Notes under the pieces: generated by a model
Databases searched by the model: none
Seen by the model: the letters and a program-made list of their open reading frames with translations, nothing else
Told to the model about the DNA's origin: nothing
Program-made: the position numbers and the translations under genes
Assembly: GCA_017557635.1 (NCBI GenBank)
Contig: JAFYYH010000022.1
Span: 186,001 to 250,000, forward strand
DNA from: Bacteroidaceae bacterium
GTDB lineage: Bacteria > Bacteroidota > Bacteroidia > Bacteroidales > Bacteroidaceae
Direction of reading: 5' to 3'
DNA length: 64,000 bases
Shown here: one piece after another, positions 36,297 to 45,060 of the stretch
Layout of the letters: each line of letters starts with the position of its first letter
Numbering within the stretch: the stretch's first letter is position 1

Positions 36297-36752
36297 TTAT
36301 GCCTTTTCGTCCTTGCTGGGATCCTTCTTGCGACGTGAAGGCTTCTCGGGCTTGGCGGGCTGAGGTGTGGGAATGGGGTTGACATAACGCTTGTCAACCT
36401 TGATCTTCATGCCCTGAGCAATCTCAAGGGTTACTGAAACCTCGTCAATGTCCTTAACCTTACCGAAGATACCGGTGCTGGTTACTACGTCCTGCTCTTT
36501 CTGCAGTGCGTTGCGGAATTTCTCACCCTCCTTGTCCTGACGGGGACGCATAACGATCATCATCAGTGCAAGTATAACGATGATCCAGATGAAACCGCCC
36601 ATGGGGCCGAATGCACCGCCCTGAGCCTGGCCGCCCTCAGCAGCTGATGATGCGGGAGCGTCAAGGTTTACGTCCTGGATGAAGTTCACTGTGTGTACGC
36701 TGACTTCCTGATATGACATCTGGAAGGGGTTGAGTAAAAGCATGTTAGCCAT
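36297..36752 (-). CDS. yajC: preprotein translocase subunit YajC
   Basis: A 151-residue protein with one membrane span (GGFIWIIVILALMMIVMRPRQ) preceded by about 50 residues rich in Ala/Gln and followed by the conserved RNALQKEQDVVTSTGIFGKV segment. YajC is an accessory of SecDF-SecYEG. The N-terminal extension before the span is longer than in E. coli but usual for Bacteroidetes; the C-terminus is Lys-rich. It is 21 bp downstream of nusB. Confidence 0.92.
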   Translation of the reverse strand: MANMLLLNPFQMSYQEVSVHTVNFIQDVNLDAPASSAAEGGQAQGGAFGPMGGFIWIIVILALMMIVMRPRQDKEGEKFRNALQKEQDVVTSTGIFGKVKDIDEVSVTLEIAQGMKIKVDKRYVNPIPTPQPAKPEKPSRRKKDPSKDEKA

Positions 36753-36773
36753 AATAGTTTATTTGTTTTTTGT

Positions 36774-37694
36774 TTATAATTCCTTATTGATACGTCCCTG
36801 GGCGGTCATGTCCTTGACGATGGTGTCAAGCATTCCGTTCACGAAACTGCCGCTGGCGGGGGTGCTGAGCAGCTTGGCCAGTTCAACGTACTCGTTGATG
36901 GTGACCTTGAGCGGGATCTGCGGGAAGCCTATCATCTCGGCCATCGCAACCTGAATGATGATGACGTCCAGGAAGGCCAGACGGCTGGGATCCCAGCGGC
37001 GGCAGTTGGCCGATACAACCTGCTCGCGCTCGGCTGCCATTTCAAGGCCGCGGTGCAGCAGATCGATTGCGAACTGGCGGTCCTCATCGTCCTTGAACTC
37101 GGTCTTGAGGGGCTGCTCGCCTATCTTTCCGTCCTCAAAGGCCTTGATGGTCTTGAGTACGAACGAATCTATGAGTTCCTTGTCGCCGTTCCAGTAGATG
37201 TTCTGCTCTTCAAGGAGGGTGTCAAGGTCCTCGCTCTCCTCGATGAACTGCTTGTAGAGCTTGCGGACGAGTTCCTTATCGGCCTCAAAATCAAACTTTT
37301 CGGCCAGGATGTACTCCTCCATTGCATCGGACTCGAGTATGGCGGCGCAGGTGTTCTGCATCCAGTCGGACTCAAAGAGCCACTCGAAATCGTTGCTCTG
37401 TACGTAGGCGTCCAGTTCGGGGTTGCTCTCCATCTGCGCGAGGAGGAGGTTATCGGCCAACAACAACTCGCGGCGTGATACGTGCTCGTTCATGCGCTGC
37501 AGTTTGGCGACGGATTTGCGGATCTGGCGTGCCCACGCTACCGGAATAAACAAGAGGGTTTTGTAAAGAGAATACGCGCTGTCAATGCTCTGGGCGAGCT
37601 CACGGTCGGCATCGGCAGTCTTCTGCCCGCCGTTCTGGTAGTACGCGTAGATTACCTGAACTACTTTCAGTCTGATGAGAACTCTGTTTATCAT
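36774..37694 (-). CDS. nusB: transcription antitermination protein NusB (long Bacteroidetes form)
   Basis: A 306-residue protein whose C-terminal half is a typical NusB fold (AILESDAMEEYILAEKF, then RWDPSRLAFLDVIIIQVAMAE and FVNGMLDTIVKDM). NusB binds boxA RNA with S10 in rRNA antitermination. The start at MINRVLIRLKVVQVIYAYYQ is chosen because this is the conserved NusB N-terminus and a TACTTTTG box (complement of 37721-37728) lies just upstream. Roughly twice the length of E. coli NusB, with the extra sequence in the middle, as usual in this phylum. Confidence 0.92.
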   Translation of the reverse strand: MINRVLIRLKVVQVIYAYYQNGGQKTADADRELAQSIDSAYSLYKTLLFIPVAWARQIRKSVAKLQRMNEHVSRRELLLADNLLLAQMESNPELDAYVQSNDFEWLFESDWMQNTCAAILESDAMEEYILAEKFDFEADKELVRKLYKQFIEESEDLDTLLEEQNIYWNGDKELIDSFVLKTIKAFEDGKIGEQPLKTEFKDDEDRQFAIDLLHRGLEMAAEREQVVSANCRRWDPSRLAFLDVIIIQVAMAEMIGFPQIPLKVTINEYVELAKLLSTPASGSFVNGMLDTIVKDMTAQGRINKEL

Positions 37695-37816
37695 TTGTGT
37701 TCGAACCGTTAAGCGGCCTGCAAAAGTACAAATTTTTTGCTCACAAACCCCAATTACGTGCGCTATTTCTTGGATAGATAGAATCATTTCACCATATTTG
37801 TGGAAATTTAGTTTTT

Positions 37817-38209
37817 ATGGAGGAATTCAGGAAGAAGACGGCCGACGAGATTGAGAAGGATGTGATATTCTCGCACGCAATCAAGGCAGGCAAGCGCATC
37901 TACTACATGGATGTGCGCAAGACCCGCAAGGACGAGATGTATCTGTCCATCACGGAAAGCAAGAAAATCGTCAGCGGTGAGGGCGATGACCAGCAGGTTA
38001 GTTTTGAGAAGCATAAGATTTTCCTGTATCGCGAGGATTTCGGGAATTTCATTGACGGATTGACCAAGACTATCAAATTCATTCATGAGGCCGAGAAGGC
38101 TTCACCGGGGGTTTCCGGCGGGGTTTCTGTCGGGGCCGATGAGCCCGCGGTGGAGGCATCGGACGAAAATGCCGGTGATGGGGCATCGGACTTCAAGATT
38201 GAGTTCTGA
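37817..38209 (+). CDS. DUF3276 / Pur-alpha-like nucleic-acid-binding protein
   Basis: A 130-residue protein. Residues 1-90 (FSHAIKAGKRIYYMDVRKTR, LSITESKKIV, HKIFLYREDFGNFIDGL) form one PUR repeat as in bacterial Pur-alpha proteins, which bind single-stranded DNA and RNA. The last 40 residues are Gly/Ser/acidic and probably disordered. A CATATTTG-like box lies about 20 bases before the ATG. Divergent from nusB. Confidence 0.85.
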   Translation: MEEFRKKTADEIEKDVIFSHAIKAGKRIYYMDVRKTRKDEMYLSITESKKIVSGEGDDQQVSFEKHKIFLYREDFGNFIDGLTKTIKFIHEAEKASPGVSGGVSVGADEPAVEASDENAGDGASDFKIEF

Positions 38210-38236
38210 AGATTTGTTTTTATAAAATAATTGCAC

Positions 38237-38275
38237 TACCTTTGCGCCGCTTTTACAGGAAGCATGCCGTAAAAG
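38237..38275 (+). promoter_or_regulatory. rplY promoter box and leader stem-loop
   Basis: TACCTTTG at 38237-38244 matches the -7 consensus, about 88 bases before the rplY ATG. Just behind it CTTTTAC and GTAAAAG (38250-38256, 38269-38275) can pair around a 12-base loop, AGGAAGCATGCC. A structured leader before a ribosomal-protein gene could be an autoregulatory site; this is not shown. Confidence 0.4.
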
Positions 38276-38332
38276 GTAGTGTTTTGTGTGATGGTGAATT
38301 GAGTAATAACAATTTAGAGTAACACGTTTAAA

Positions 38333-38980
38333 ATGAAATCAATTGACGTAAAGGGCACAGCCCGCAACGAGTTCGGTAAGAAAGGTGCTAAGGCACTCCG
38401 TAAGCAGAATTTTATTCCTTGCAACCTCTACGGTGTAGAGCGCGACGCTAAGGGTCTTCCCGTAGCAAAGGCTTTCAGCGTAACTTTTGAGGAGGTTCGC
38501 AAGCTTGTATATTCACCCGATATTTTCTCAGTTAACCTGACCATCGACGGCAACACCGTTCTGGCAGTTATGCGTGAGATCCAGTTCCACCCCGTAAAGG
38601 ACAACATCCTGCACATTGACTTCTATCAGGTTGATCCTCAGAAGCCTATCGTTATGGCAGTTCCCGTTAAGCTGAACGGTCTTGCAGCCGGTGTTAAGGC
38701 TGGTGGTAAGCTGGAGCAGATCCTGCGCCGCGTTAAGGCTAAGGCTCTCTACACTGCAATTCCTGAGAAGGTTGAGATCGACGTTACCCCGCTGGGTATC
38801 GGTAAGTCATTCAAGGTTGGCGACCTCAAGGTTGACGGCATTGACTTTGTAAGTCCTAAGGACGCTGTGATCTGCACAGTTATGTCAACTCGTTCAGCTG
38901 CTGCCGCTGCTGACAACGCTGAGGAGGCACCTGCTGCTGAGGCTCCCGCCGCTGCTGCTGAGGCTCCCGCCGCTGAGTAA
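38333..38980 (+). CDS. rplY: 50S ribosomal protein L25/general stress protein Ctc
   Basis: A 215-residue CTC-type L25: N-terminal 5S-rRNA-binding L25 domain ([20 protein letters not shown]), then the TL5/CTC beta domain ([36 protein letters not shown]), and an Ala/Pro/Glu-rich tail. It precedes pth by five bases, the common rplY-pth pair. Codon use looks like a highly expressed gene. Confidence 0.95.
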   Translation: MKSIDVKGTARNEFGKKGAKALRKQNFIPCNLYGVERDAKGLPVAKAFSVTFEEVRKLVYSPDIFSVNLTIDGNTVLAVMREIQFHPVKDNILHIDFYQVDPQKPIVMAVPVKLNGLAAGVKAGGKLEQILRRVKAKALYTAIPEKVEIDVTPLGIGKSFKVGDLKVDGIDFVSPKDAVICTVMSTRSAAAAADNAEEAPAAEAPAAAAEAPAAE

Positions 38981-38985
38981 TTTGT

Positions 38986-39549
38986 ATGAAATATCTGATT
39001 GTGGGGCTGGGTAATCCGGGCGACGAATACCAAGATACCCGCCACAACATAGGATTTATGGTATTGGACGCCCTCGCAAAGGCGTCCAATGCTGTTTTTG
39101 AGGACAAGCGTTACGGTTTTGTCGCTTCTATGCGCATCAAGAACCGCGAGCTTGTGCTCTTAAAGCCTACTACCTTCATGAACCTGAGCGGAAACGCCGT
39201 CCGCTACTGGATGAACAAGGAGAACATCCAGCCCGAGAATTTATTGGTTGTGGCCGATGACCTCGCCCTACCCCTTGGAAAGATCCGTCTTAAGAAGCAG
39301 GGCAGCGGCGGCGGACACAACGGTCTGGGCAACATCATTCAGGTTCTTTGCTCCGAGCAGTTTGCACGTTTGCGTTTTGGTATCGGAAATGATTTTCCCA
39401 TGGGCGCTCAGATCAAGTTTGTGCTGGATCCTTTTAATGAGGAGGAGCGCAAGGTTCTGGATGAGCGGATTCCTGTGGCAGTCGAGGCGGTTAAGAACTT
39501 TTGCCTGGCTGGGGTTGATGATACTATGTGCAAGTTTAATAATAAGTAA
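38986..39549 (+). CDS. pth: peptidyl-tRNA hydrolase
   Basis: A 187-residue Pth that recycles tRNA from peptidyl-tRNA. Signatures: [20 protein letters not shown] containing the catalytic His, [30 protein letters not shown] and [13 protein letters not shown]. It begins five bases after the rplY stop and is followed by hslR. Confidence 0.96.
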   Translation: MKYLIVGLGNPGDEYQDTRHNIGFMVLDALAKASNAVFEDKRYGFVASMRIKNRELVLLKPTTFMNLSGNAVRYWMNKENIQPENLLVVADDLALPLGKIRLKKQGSGGGHNGLGNIIQVLCSEQFARLRFGIGNDFPMGAQIKFVLDPFNEEERKVLDERIPVAVEAVKNFCLAGVDDTMCKFNNK

Positions 39550-39571
39550 TTAGGTAGTTGGTAGTTGGCTT

Positions 39572-39961
39572 ATGGCTGAGGCTCGTATTGACAAGTGGCT
39601 CTGGTCTGTTAGAATCTTTAAAACACGCACCATTGCCTCCGAAGCCTGCAAGAAGGGCCGCATCACCGTTAACGACATTCAGGTCAAACCATCCAAAATG
39701 GTGCACGAGGGCGATATCGTCCAGGTCCGCAAGCCGCCCGTAACCTACTCCTTCCGCGTTCTGCAATGCATCGAAAACCGCGTCGGCGCCAAACTGGTCC
39801 CCGACATGATGCAGAACATCACCCCCCAAGACCAATACGATCTCCTGGAAATGAACCGCATAGCCGGCTTCGTCAAGCGCGACGCCGGCCTGGGCCGTCC
39901 CACCAAGAAGGACCGCCGCGACATGCAGGACTTCCTCAACGACCTCGACTTCGACGAGTGA
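39572..39961 (+). CDS. hslR: S4-domain ribosome-associated heat-shock protein HslR
   Basis: A 129-residue protein with an N-terminal S4 RNA-binding domain (ARIDKWLWSVRIFKTRTIAS, GRITVNDIQVKPSKMV) and a C-terminal basic region (GLGRPTKKDRRDMQDFLND) as in Hsp15/HslR, which rescues stalled 50S-nascent-chain-tRNA complexes. MAEARIDKW is the usual start; an upstream alternative in another frame was rejected. A family-A repeat begins one base after its stop. Confidence 0.92.
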   Translation: MAEARIDKWLWSVRIFKTRTIASEACKKGRITVNDIQVKPSKMVHEGDIVQVRKPPVTYSFRVLQCIENRVGAKLVPDMMQNITPQDQYDLLEMNRIAGFVKRDAGLGRPTKKDRRDMQDFLNDLDFDE

Positions 39962-39962
39962 T

Positions 39963-40055
39963 CCATTGGGGACGGTTCTCTTTGGCACTTTTTGGTGACA
40001 CTGGGGACGGTTCTCTTTGGCACCAAATAGGGCCAAAGAGAACCGTCCCCAATGG
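39963..40055. repeat. family-A element, three heads (93 bp)
   Basis: Direct heads at 39968 and 40003 (35 bp apart) and one inverted head. It starts one base after the hslR stop and ends 11 bases before the promoter box of the next gene. Confidence 0.9.
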
Positions 40056-40066
40056 CATCTTTTTGC

Positions 40067-40074
40067 TATATTTG
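40067..40074 (+). promoter_or_regulatory. -7 box of the SDR gene, close to the ATG
   Basis: TATATTTG ends four bases before the ATG at 40079. The ATG cannot be moved downstream because the Rossmann motif follows at once, so the transcript is probably leaderless. Confidence 0.5.
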
Positions 40075-40078
40075 CAGT

Positions 40079-40912
40079 ATGACAAAACAAAAGAAGGTAA
40101 TACTGATAACCGGTGCCAGCAGCGGAATCGGTTATGATGCAGCGCTGATCCTGGCCGGTCAGGGCCACAAGGTATACGGTGCAGCCCGTCGAGTCGAACT
40201 CATGGACGCACTCCGCGACAAAGGCGTCATACCTATTAAAATGGATGTGACCGATGAGCAGTCAATGGCTGATGGAATTAAGACAATCATCGAGGCCGAT
40301 GGCCGAATCGACGTGCTCGTAAACAACGCCGGCTACGGCTATATGGGTGCTATTGAGAACGTTACGATCGCAGAGGCCAAACGCCAGCTCGAGGTGAACG
40401 TATTCGGACTGGCACGACTCACGCAACTGGTTCTGCCGCATATGCGTGCTCAGAAATCGGGCCGAATCATCAACACCTCATCGGTTGCAGGCAAGGCCGT
40501 CATCCCGTTCGGAGGCTGGTACAACGTCTCCAAATACTCTGTCGAGGCACTTAGCGACGCTCTGCGCATCGAAGTTAAACCCTTTGGAATCAATGTCATA
40601 CTCATCGAACCCGGCGGCATAAAAACCGATTGGGGTATCATTGCGGCCGATAACCTATCGGCCTCATCAAAAGACACGGCATACGAGGATGCGGGCATGA
40701 GAATGGCGCGTCTGCTTAAGTTCGGATACACTTCAAGACTGTTGAGCAACCCCCAAAGAGTGGCTAAGGCCATTACCCGCGCCGCGAATTCCCGCTGCCC
40801 GAAAGTGCGTTACCGCCTGGGTGCAGGTTCCGGTCTGATAGTGTTTTTCCATACGATTCTGCCCGCTCGCTGGTGGGATGGAATCATGCGTAAAGTCTGC
40901 AAAATGAAATAA
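40079..40912 (+). CDS. short-chain dehydrogenase/reductase
   Basis: A 277-residue classical SDR: ILITGASSGIGYDAALIL at the N-terminus (TGxxxGIG), NNAGYGYMG, and the catalytic Ser and YNVSKYSVEAL (YxxxK) near 150. Start set at MTKQKKVILITG; an upstream in-frame ATG lies inside the family-A repeat. NAD(P)-dependent oxidoreductase, substrate unknown. It is followed after eight bases by the TSCPD-domain gene. Confidence 0.88.
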   Translation: MTKQKKVILITGASSGIGYDAALILAGQGHKVYGAARRVELMDALRDKGVIPIKMDVTDEQSMADGIKTIIEADGRIDVLVNNAGYGYMGAIENVTIAEAKRQLEVNVFGLARLTQLVLPHMRAQKSGRIINTSSVAGKAVIPFGGWYNVSKYSVEALSDALRIEVKPFGINVILIEPGGIKTDWGIIAADNLSASSKDTAYEDAGMRMARLLKFGYTSRLLSNPQRVAKAITRAANSRCPKVRYRLGAGSGLIVFFHTILPARWWDGIMRKVCKMK

Positions 40913-40920
40913 TTAGCCAT

Positions 40921-41208
40921 ATGTTTGACGTAACTCTCATAAAGGACGATACCGTAAACGGCGTCCGCAAAACAACGTTCATGACCTGCCCCGAGGTTTG
41001 CTCGGAACTCATAAACATCGAGACCAAAGGCGACACGATCCGCTCGGTCCAGTACGTCAAAGGCTGTCACGGCAACACGCAGGGCATCGGCTCACTTTGC
41101 GCCGGAATGAAGGTGGCCGATGTCATCGCCCGCCTGGACGGCATCGACTGCCACGGCTGCGGCACCTCCTGCCCAGACCAGCTGGCCCGCGCCCTCAAAC
41201 AGCTCTAA
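40921..41208 (+). CDS. TSCPD-domain protein (TIGR03905-like)
   Basis: A 95-residue protein ending in GIDCHGCGTSCPDQLARAL; the TSCPD motif names this family. Four conserved Cys residues (CPEVC, HGCGTSCP) suggest metal binding. The domain also occurs at the end of some ribonucleotide reductases; stand-alone members are of unknown function. Likely co-transcribed with the SDR gene. A family-A element begins five bases after its stop. Confidence 0.88.
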   Translation: MFDVTLIKDDTVNGVRKTTFMTCPEVCSELINIETKGDTIRSVQYVKGCHGNTQGIGSLCAGMKVADVIARLDGIDCHGCGTSCPDQLARALKQL

Positions 41209-41213
41209 CAGGT

Positions 41214-41271
41214 CCATTGGGGACGGTTCTCTTTGGCACTTTTTGGTGCCAAAGAGAACCGTCCCCAATGG
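41214..41271. repeat. family-A element, two heads inverted (58 bp), beside the transposase gene
   Basis: Perfect 26-base arms around a 6-base loop. It fills the gap between the TSCPD gene stop (41208) and the REP-transposase stop (41274), touching both within five bases. Confidence 0.92.
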
Positions 41272-41273
41272 CA

Positions 41274-42071
41274 TCATTCTTTCAACTTGCTTATTACTCC
41301 GCGACTTACTCCTGTCACTCTTGAGGTCTGACGTATAGTGGCGCCGTATTCCAGAATCAGTTTGAGCACCTCATTTCGCCTATTACGTGGCATCTGTTGC
41401 AGATCGGAAATCGTTTCAATGTGACATGCCAGTTGAATGAACTCACGAACCTCATCATCATCCAGACTGCCATTGGTTTTTCGGTCGATATCCAGAATAC
41501 GTTGAGTTTTTGGAAGCGGATCATTCACCATCTCCTCCAGCACATCAAAAGAAAACTTTTCAAATACCGATTTTGTATTGCAAACTGGCACATAACACCT
41601 TAAGCGGTTATCAAATTCGCACCAGCTACTCCATTGATAATCTTTCACTTCACTCACTAAAGCGCTCGCTACAGGATTCTGATGAATGTATCGGATCAGA
41701 GTTGTAAAATACTCCATATCATTCACCGTTTCACTCCTGAACCGATCCTGAAACAGGTGCCCAGAACGATCATATTTTACGTTGAAATAGTGAGCGTAAG
41801 AAATTGATATACTTTTAATTGGGTCCGATATCCCATTACTCCGTTCCCTCACAAGCAGATGCACGTGATTGGGCATCAGACAATAAGCATAAAAAATCAG
41901 ATTCGGGGGCATCGGCCTACCCTCTTCATCCTTGGGAAACGCTTCACGCTCCATCAAATACAGGAACTTGAGATAATCTTTGTCACTCTCGAAAATGTCC
42001 TGGCGGTTTACGCCGCGCAGCATCACGTGATAAATGCCAGATTGGCTGGCTTCTCGTGGTAATCTAGCCAT
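41274..42071 (-). CDS. REP-associated tyrosine transposase (RAYT, Y1 family)
   Basis: A 265-residue Y1 transposase of the REP-associated group. MARLPREASQSGIYHVMLRG is a typical opening; the HUH motif is in YCLMPNHVHLLVRE near residue 70, RYDRSGHLFQDRFRSE-type central motif follows, and TLIRYIHQNPVASAL carries the candidate catalytic tyrosine near 120. The C-terminus holds a helix-turn-helix-like RQTSRVTGVSRGVISKLKE. RAYTs cleave and join REP hairpins and are thought to spread them. Here family-A elements flank the gene on both sides, with others clustered within 10 kb on either side. Promoter box TATCTTTG on the minus strand at 42108-42115. Confidence 0.9.
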   Translation of the reverse strand: MARLPREASQSGIYHVMLRGVNRQDIFESDKDYLKFLYLMEREAFPKDEEGRPMPPNLIFYAYCLMPNHVHLLVRERSNGISDPIKSISISYAHYFNVKYDRSGHLFQDRFRSETVNDMEYFTTLIRYIHQNPVASALVSEVKDYQWSSWCEFDNRLRCYVPVCNTKSVFEKFSFDVLEEMVNDPLPKTQRILDIDRKTNGSLDDDEVREFIQLACHIETISDLQQMPRNRRNEVLKLILEYGATIRQTSRVTGVSRGVISKLKE

Positions 42072-42142
42072 TGTATTAGAATTATTAGGTTATTAGATTT
42101 GTATTGGCAAAGATAGTAAAAATTCAGGGATGCCAAGGGATG

Positions 42143-42200
42143 CCAAAGGGGACGGTTCTCTTTGGCACCAAAAAGGGCCAAAGAGAACCGTCCCCAATGG
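42143..42200. repeat. family-A element, two heads inverted (58 bp)
   Basis: It lies between the RAYT promoter and the pepT stop (42209). The left outer end is CCAAAG instead of CCATTG; otherwise it is the same 58-bp form. Confidence 0.9.
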
Positions 42201-42208
42201 CTCCTTTG

Positions 42209-43438
42209 TCACCAGCTTCGCTGTGCGACGAGCTCGATGATGCGGACAACCGTCATCATGGCTTTCTCCATGCTCTGGACGGGCACCCACTCGTAGCGGC
42301 CGTGGAAGTTCATGCCGCCGGCAAAGAGGTTGGGACAAGGCAGACCCTTGAATGAGAGCTGAGCGCCGTCTGTGCCGCCTCGGATGGGAACCTTGACGGG
42401 ATTGACGCCGGCCAGTTTCATTGCATCGCAGGCAATGTCAACCACGAACGGAACCTTGTCAATCTGCTCCTTCATGTTGTAATACTGGTCCGATACCTCA
42501 GCGACAACGGTTCCTGCGCCATATTTTGCGTTCATCTTATCGGCCACGCTCTTGGCAAATTCCTTGCGGGCCTCAAACTTTGTGCGGTCATGATCGCGGA
42601 TAATGAATACGGCCGATGCATGATCAACCTCACCGGACAGACCAACCAGGTGATAGAAGCCTTCGTAACCCTCGGTGGTGCCCGGAGTCTCAGAAGCCGG
42701 GAACATCTGGATTAATTCTGCTGCAAGAAGTGAAGCATTCACCATTTTACCCTTGGCATAACCCGGATGAACCTCAAGTCCCTGTATCTTGAACACAGCC
42801 TTTGCGGCGTTGAAATTTTCGTACTCCATCTCACCAACCTCACCGCCATCGACGGTGTAGCCGAACTCGCAGCCGAAGCGCTTTACGTCAAAGTGGGCGG
42901 CACCCATGCCGATCTCCTCGTCGGGATTGAATCCTACGCGTACCTTGCCGTGCTTAATCTCGGGATGCTGCTGCAGGTACTCTACGGCGGTGATTATCTC
43001 AGCGATGCCTGCTTTGTCATCGGCCCCTAAAAGGGTGGTGCCATCAGTCACGATCAGATCCTCGCCCTTGTGTGCGAGCAGTTCGGGGAAGAGGCTCGGT
43101 GAAAGGACGATGTTCTGCTCCTTGTTCAGGATGATGTCGCCACCGTCATAATTCTTTACAATTCTGGGCTTGACATCCTTACCGCTCATTGAGGGGCTGG
43201 TGTCCATGTGTGAGATGAAACCGATGGTGGGAATCTTCTTGTCGGTGTTGGCGGGAAGCGATGCGTAAACGTATCCCATGTCGTCCATGAAGACCTCCTC
43301 GAGCCCCATGCCCTCCAGTTCGGCCTTGAGCTGGCGCGCCAGATTCATCTGCTTGGCGGTGCTGGGAACGGTCTGGGAGTTCTCATCGGACTGTGTATCA
43401 ACGGCTGTGTAGCCTAAAAATCTCTTGATCAGATCCAT
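42209..43438 (-). CDS. pepT: peptidase T (tripeptide aminopeptidase)
   Basis: A full-length 409-residue M20 zinc aminopeptidase that removes the N-terminal residue from tripeptides. Metal and catalytic residues are visible in [14 protein letters not shown] (His, Asp), [13 protein letters not shown] (Asp), [14 protein letters not shown] (Glu-Glu) and [18 protein letters not shown]. The C-terminal [16 protein letters not shown] is typical. A TAAGTTTG box (complement of 43467-43474) gives a short leader. Single-gene unit. Confidence 0.95.
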   Translation of the reverse strand: MDLIKRFLGYTAVDTQSDENSQTVPSTAKQMNLARQLKAELEGMGLEEVFMDDMGYVYASLPANTDKKIPTIGFISHMDTSPSMSGKDVKPRIVKNYDGGDIILNKEQNIVLSPSLFPELLAHKGEDLIVTDGTTLLGADDKAGIAEIITAVEYLQQHPEIKHGKVRVGFNPDEEIGMGAAHFDVKRFGCEFGYTVDGGEVGEMEYENFNAAKAVFKIQGLEVHPGYAKGKMVNASLLAAELIQMFPASETPGTTEGYEGFYHLVGLSGEVDHASAVFIIRDHDRTKFEARKEFAKSVADKMNAKYGAGTVVAEVSDQYYNMKEQIDKVPFVVDIACDAMKLAGVNPVKVPIRGGTDGAQLSFKGLPCPNLFAGGMNFHGRYEWVPVQSMEKAMMTVVRIIELVAQRSW

Positions 43439-43494
43439 ATTTTTGCGTTTTAGTTTTGTCTTACTGCAAACTTACATAAAATTGAAAAAAACGC

Positions 43495-43502
43495 TACTTT
43501 TG
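43495..43502 (+). promoter_or_regulatory. -7 box of the nitroreductase gene
   Basis: TACTTTTG matches TAnnTTTG and lies 33 bases before the ATG at 43536. Confidence 0.45.
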
Positions 43503-43535
43503 CTATTGCTGATTATTAATTAAAACCTCATAAAT

Positions 43536-44111
43536 ATGAAAAGATTCCGTTTCCTGACCGTTCTCATGGCGGTTGCTTTGCTTGCCGGCTGCAAAAGCCA
43601 GCCTCAGGAGCCGACAGCCCTTGACGTCATTATGACCCGAACCAGTATCCGCAGTTTTACCGGCGATCCCGTCAGCCGTGAGCAGTTGGAGACCATCCTC
43701 AAAGCCGGAATGGCGGCACCATCGGCCATCAACATTCAGCCTTGGAGGTTCGTGGTTATGACCGATAAAGAAAAGATAGCCAGCACTTTCGGTAATAATC
43801 CCCGTGGGGCCGATATGTACACAAAGGCTGGCGCCGTGATTGTTGTTTGCGGTGACATTTCCAGCATGTTCTGGTTCGAGGACTGCTCCGCCGCAGCCGA
43901 AAACATCCTCCTGGCAGCCAAAGCCATCGGCCTTGGAGCTGTCTGGACCGCCGGATATCCTGCAAACGACCGAATCGAACCCGTATCGGAAGCACTTGAA
44001 CTCCCCGAAAACGTCAAGCCGCTCTGCATCATCCCCGTTGGCGTTCCCGCCGAGGATCCGGAGCCCAAGGACAAGTGGAAGCCCGAGAACATCCACTGGG
44101 AGAAGTGGTGA
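43536..44111 (+). CDS. nitroreductase-family lipoprotein
   Basis: A 191-residue FMN-dependent nitroreductase-fold protein with a lipoprotein signal peptide (TVLMAVALLAGCKSQ). The fold shows TRTSIRSFTGDPVSREQLE, GMAAPSAINIQPWRFVV and the C-terminal PVGVPAEDPEPKDKW. Most family members are cytoplasmic; a lipidated, exported one is unusual, since FMN would have to be loaded outside or retained through export. A family-A repeat begins five bases after its stop. Confidence 0.87.
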   Translation: MKRFRFLTVLMAVALLAGCKSQPQEPTALDVIMTRTSIRSFTGDPVSREQLETILKAGMAAPSAINIQPWRFVVMTDKEKIASTFGNNPRGADMYTKAGAVIVVCGDISSMFWFEDCSAAAENILLAAKAIGLGAVWTAGYPANDRIEPVSEALELPENVKPLCIIPVGVPAEDPEPKDKWKPENIHWEKW

Positions 44112-44116
44112 TAGAG

Positions 44117-44209
44117 CCATTGGGGACGGTTCTCTTTGGCACCAAAAAGGGCCAAAGAGAACCGTCCCCAGTGTCACCAAAAGTGGCCAAAGAGAACCGT
44201 CCCCAATGG
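44117..44209. repeat. family-A element, three heads (93 bp)
   Basis: One head is followed by two inverted heads 35 bp apart. It fills the gap between the convergent nitroreductase (stop 44111) and phosphatase (stop 44215), five bases from each. Confidence 0.9.
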
Positions 44210-44214
44210 CCTTG

Positions 44215-45060
44215 TCACGCGAGGTAGCGGGAGCGGAGGGTTTGGAGATCTTGCTCGGTGAGGGACATGGGGCCTAGGAGGTAGGCCTTGAGGGAGCCGT
44301 ATTGCTGCTCGATTGAATCCAGCGCTTTGATGAAGTTTTCCTTGTTGGCGCCGATGAACGATTTCACGACGGCAACTTCCTCGTCATGGCCGCCGAACAA
44401 GCGGACGCGGCGGGTGAACTTGCGGACATCGCGGGCGTAGATCTGGTTGGTGACGTCAAAATCGTGAACGATGGTGTCCCTATCGGCCCCAAGGGCGGCC
44501 AGAAGTAAGGCCGATGCAATACCGGTGCGGTCCTTGCCCTGGGTGCAGTGGAACAGGATGGGCACATCACCGGCATCGACCACAAGCCTGAGGAATGCTG
44601 CCATCTGGCGCATGCAGGCGGGGAATGTGAGAATGGTGGGATAAAGGTTTCGGGCGATGATTTTGGCGCGGTCGTTGAAGGCGGCCTTCATAATGACTTT
44701 TTTCATGTCAAACCGCTTGTGGCGGGCAAATATGTGACGCTCGTCGTCGCTGGCTTTTGCGGCTTCGGAACCGCTGGCATCGAGGGGCAGCGAGATATAC
44801 TCGGCACCGTTAATGGGCTTATCCTCAACACCTTGCTTCTCATGCTCGGTCCTGAAATCAACCACTTTTGCAAGTTTCAGATCCTCAAGATACGCCAGAT
44901 CGGCCCTGGTCGCATAGGCCAGGTGAGCGCTCCTGATGAGCATGCCTTTACGCACGTGCGCATCGGCCCCGATGGCATAACCGCCCAGGTCACGGGCATT
45001 GACGATTCCCTTGACCGGCAGCAGTTGCCACACCTCTACTCTTTTCCTGAAATTCAACAT
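44215..45060 (-). CDS. tyrosine-protein phosphatase, PF13350 family, cytoplasmic
   Basis: A 281-residue protein. GIVNARDLGGYAIGADAHVR resembles the N-terminal signature of the family, and the CX5R loop is FHCTQGKDRTGIASAL. It has no signal peptide, unlike the two relatives at 15.9-20.7 kb. The start was placed at MLNFRKRVEV because a TACCTTTG box on the minus strand (45067-45074) overlaps the ATG three codons upstream, which therefore cannot be translated from that promoter. Substrate unknown. Confidence 0.86.
   Translation of the reverse strand: MLNFRKRVEVWQLLPVKGIVNARDLGGYAIGADAHVRKGMLIRSAHLAYATRADLAYLEDLKLAKVVDFRTEHEKQGVEDKPINGAEYISLPLDASGSEAAKASDDERHIFARHKRFDMKKVIMKAAFNDRAKIIARNLYPTILTFPACMRQMAAFLRLVVDAGDVPILFHCTQGKDRTGIASALLLAALGADRDTIVHDFDVTNQIYARDVRKFTRRVRLFGGHDEEVAVVKSFIGANKENFIKALDSIEQQYGSLKAYLLGPMSLTEQDLQTLRSRYLA

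Noticed and set aside
41274-42071. Complete IS200/IS605 insertion sequence
   Set aside because: No TnpB, no IS ends; flanks are REP-type palindromes present at many other loci, which fits a RAYT.
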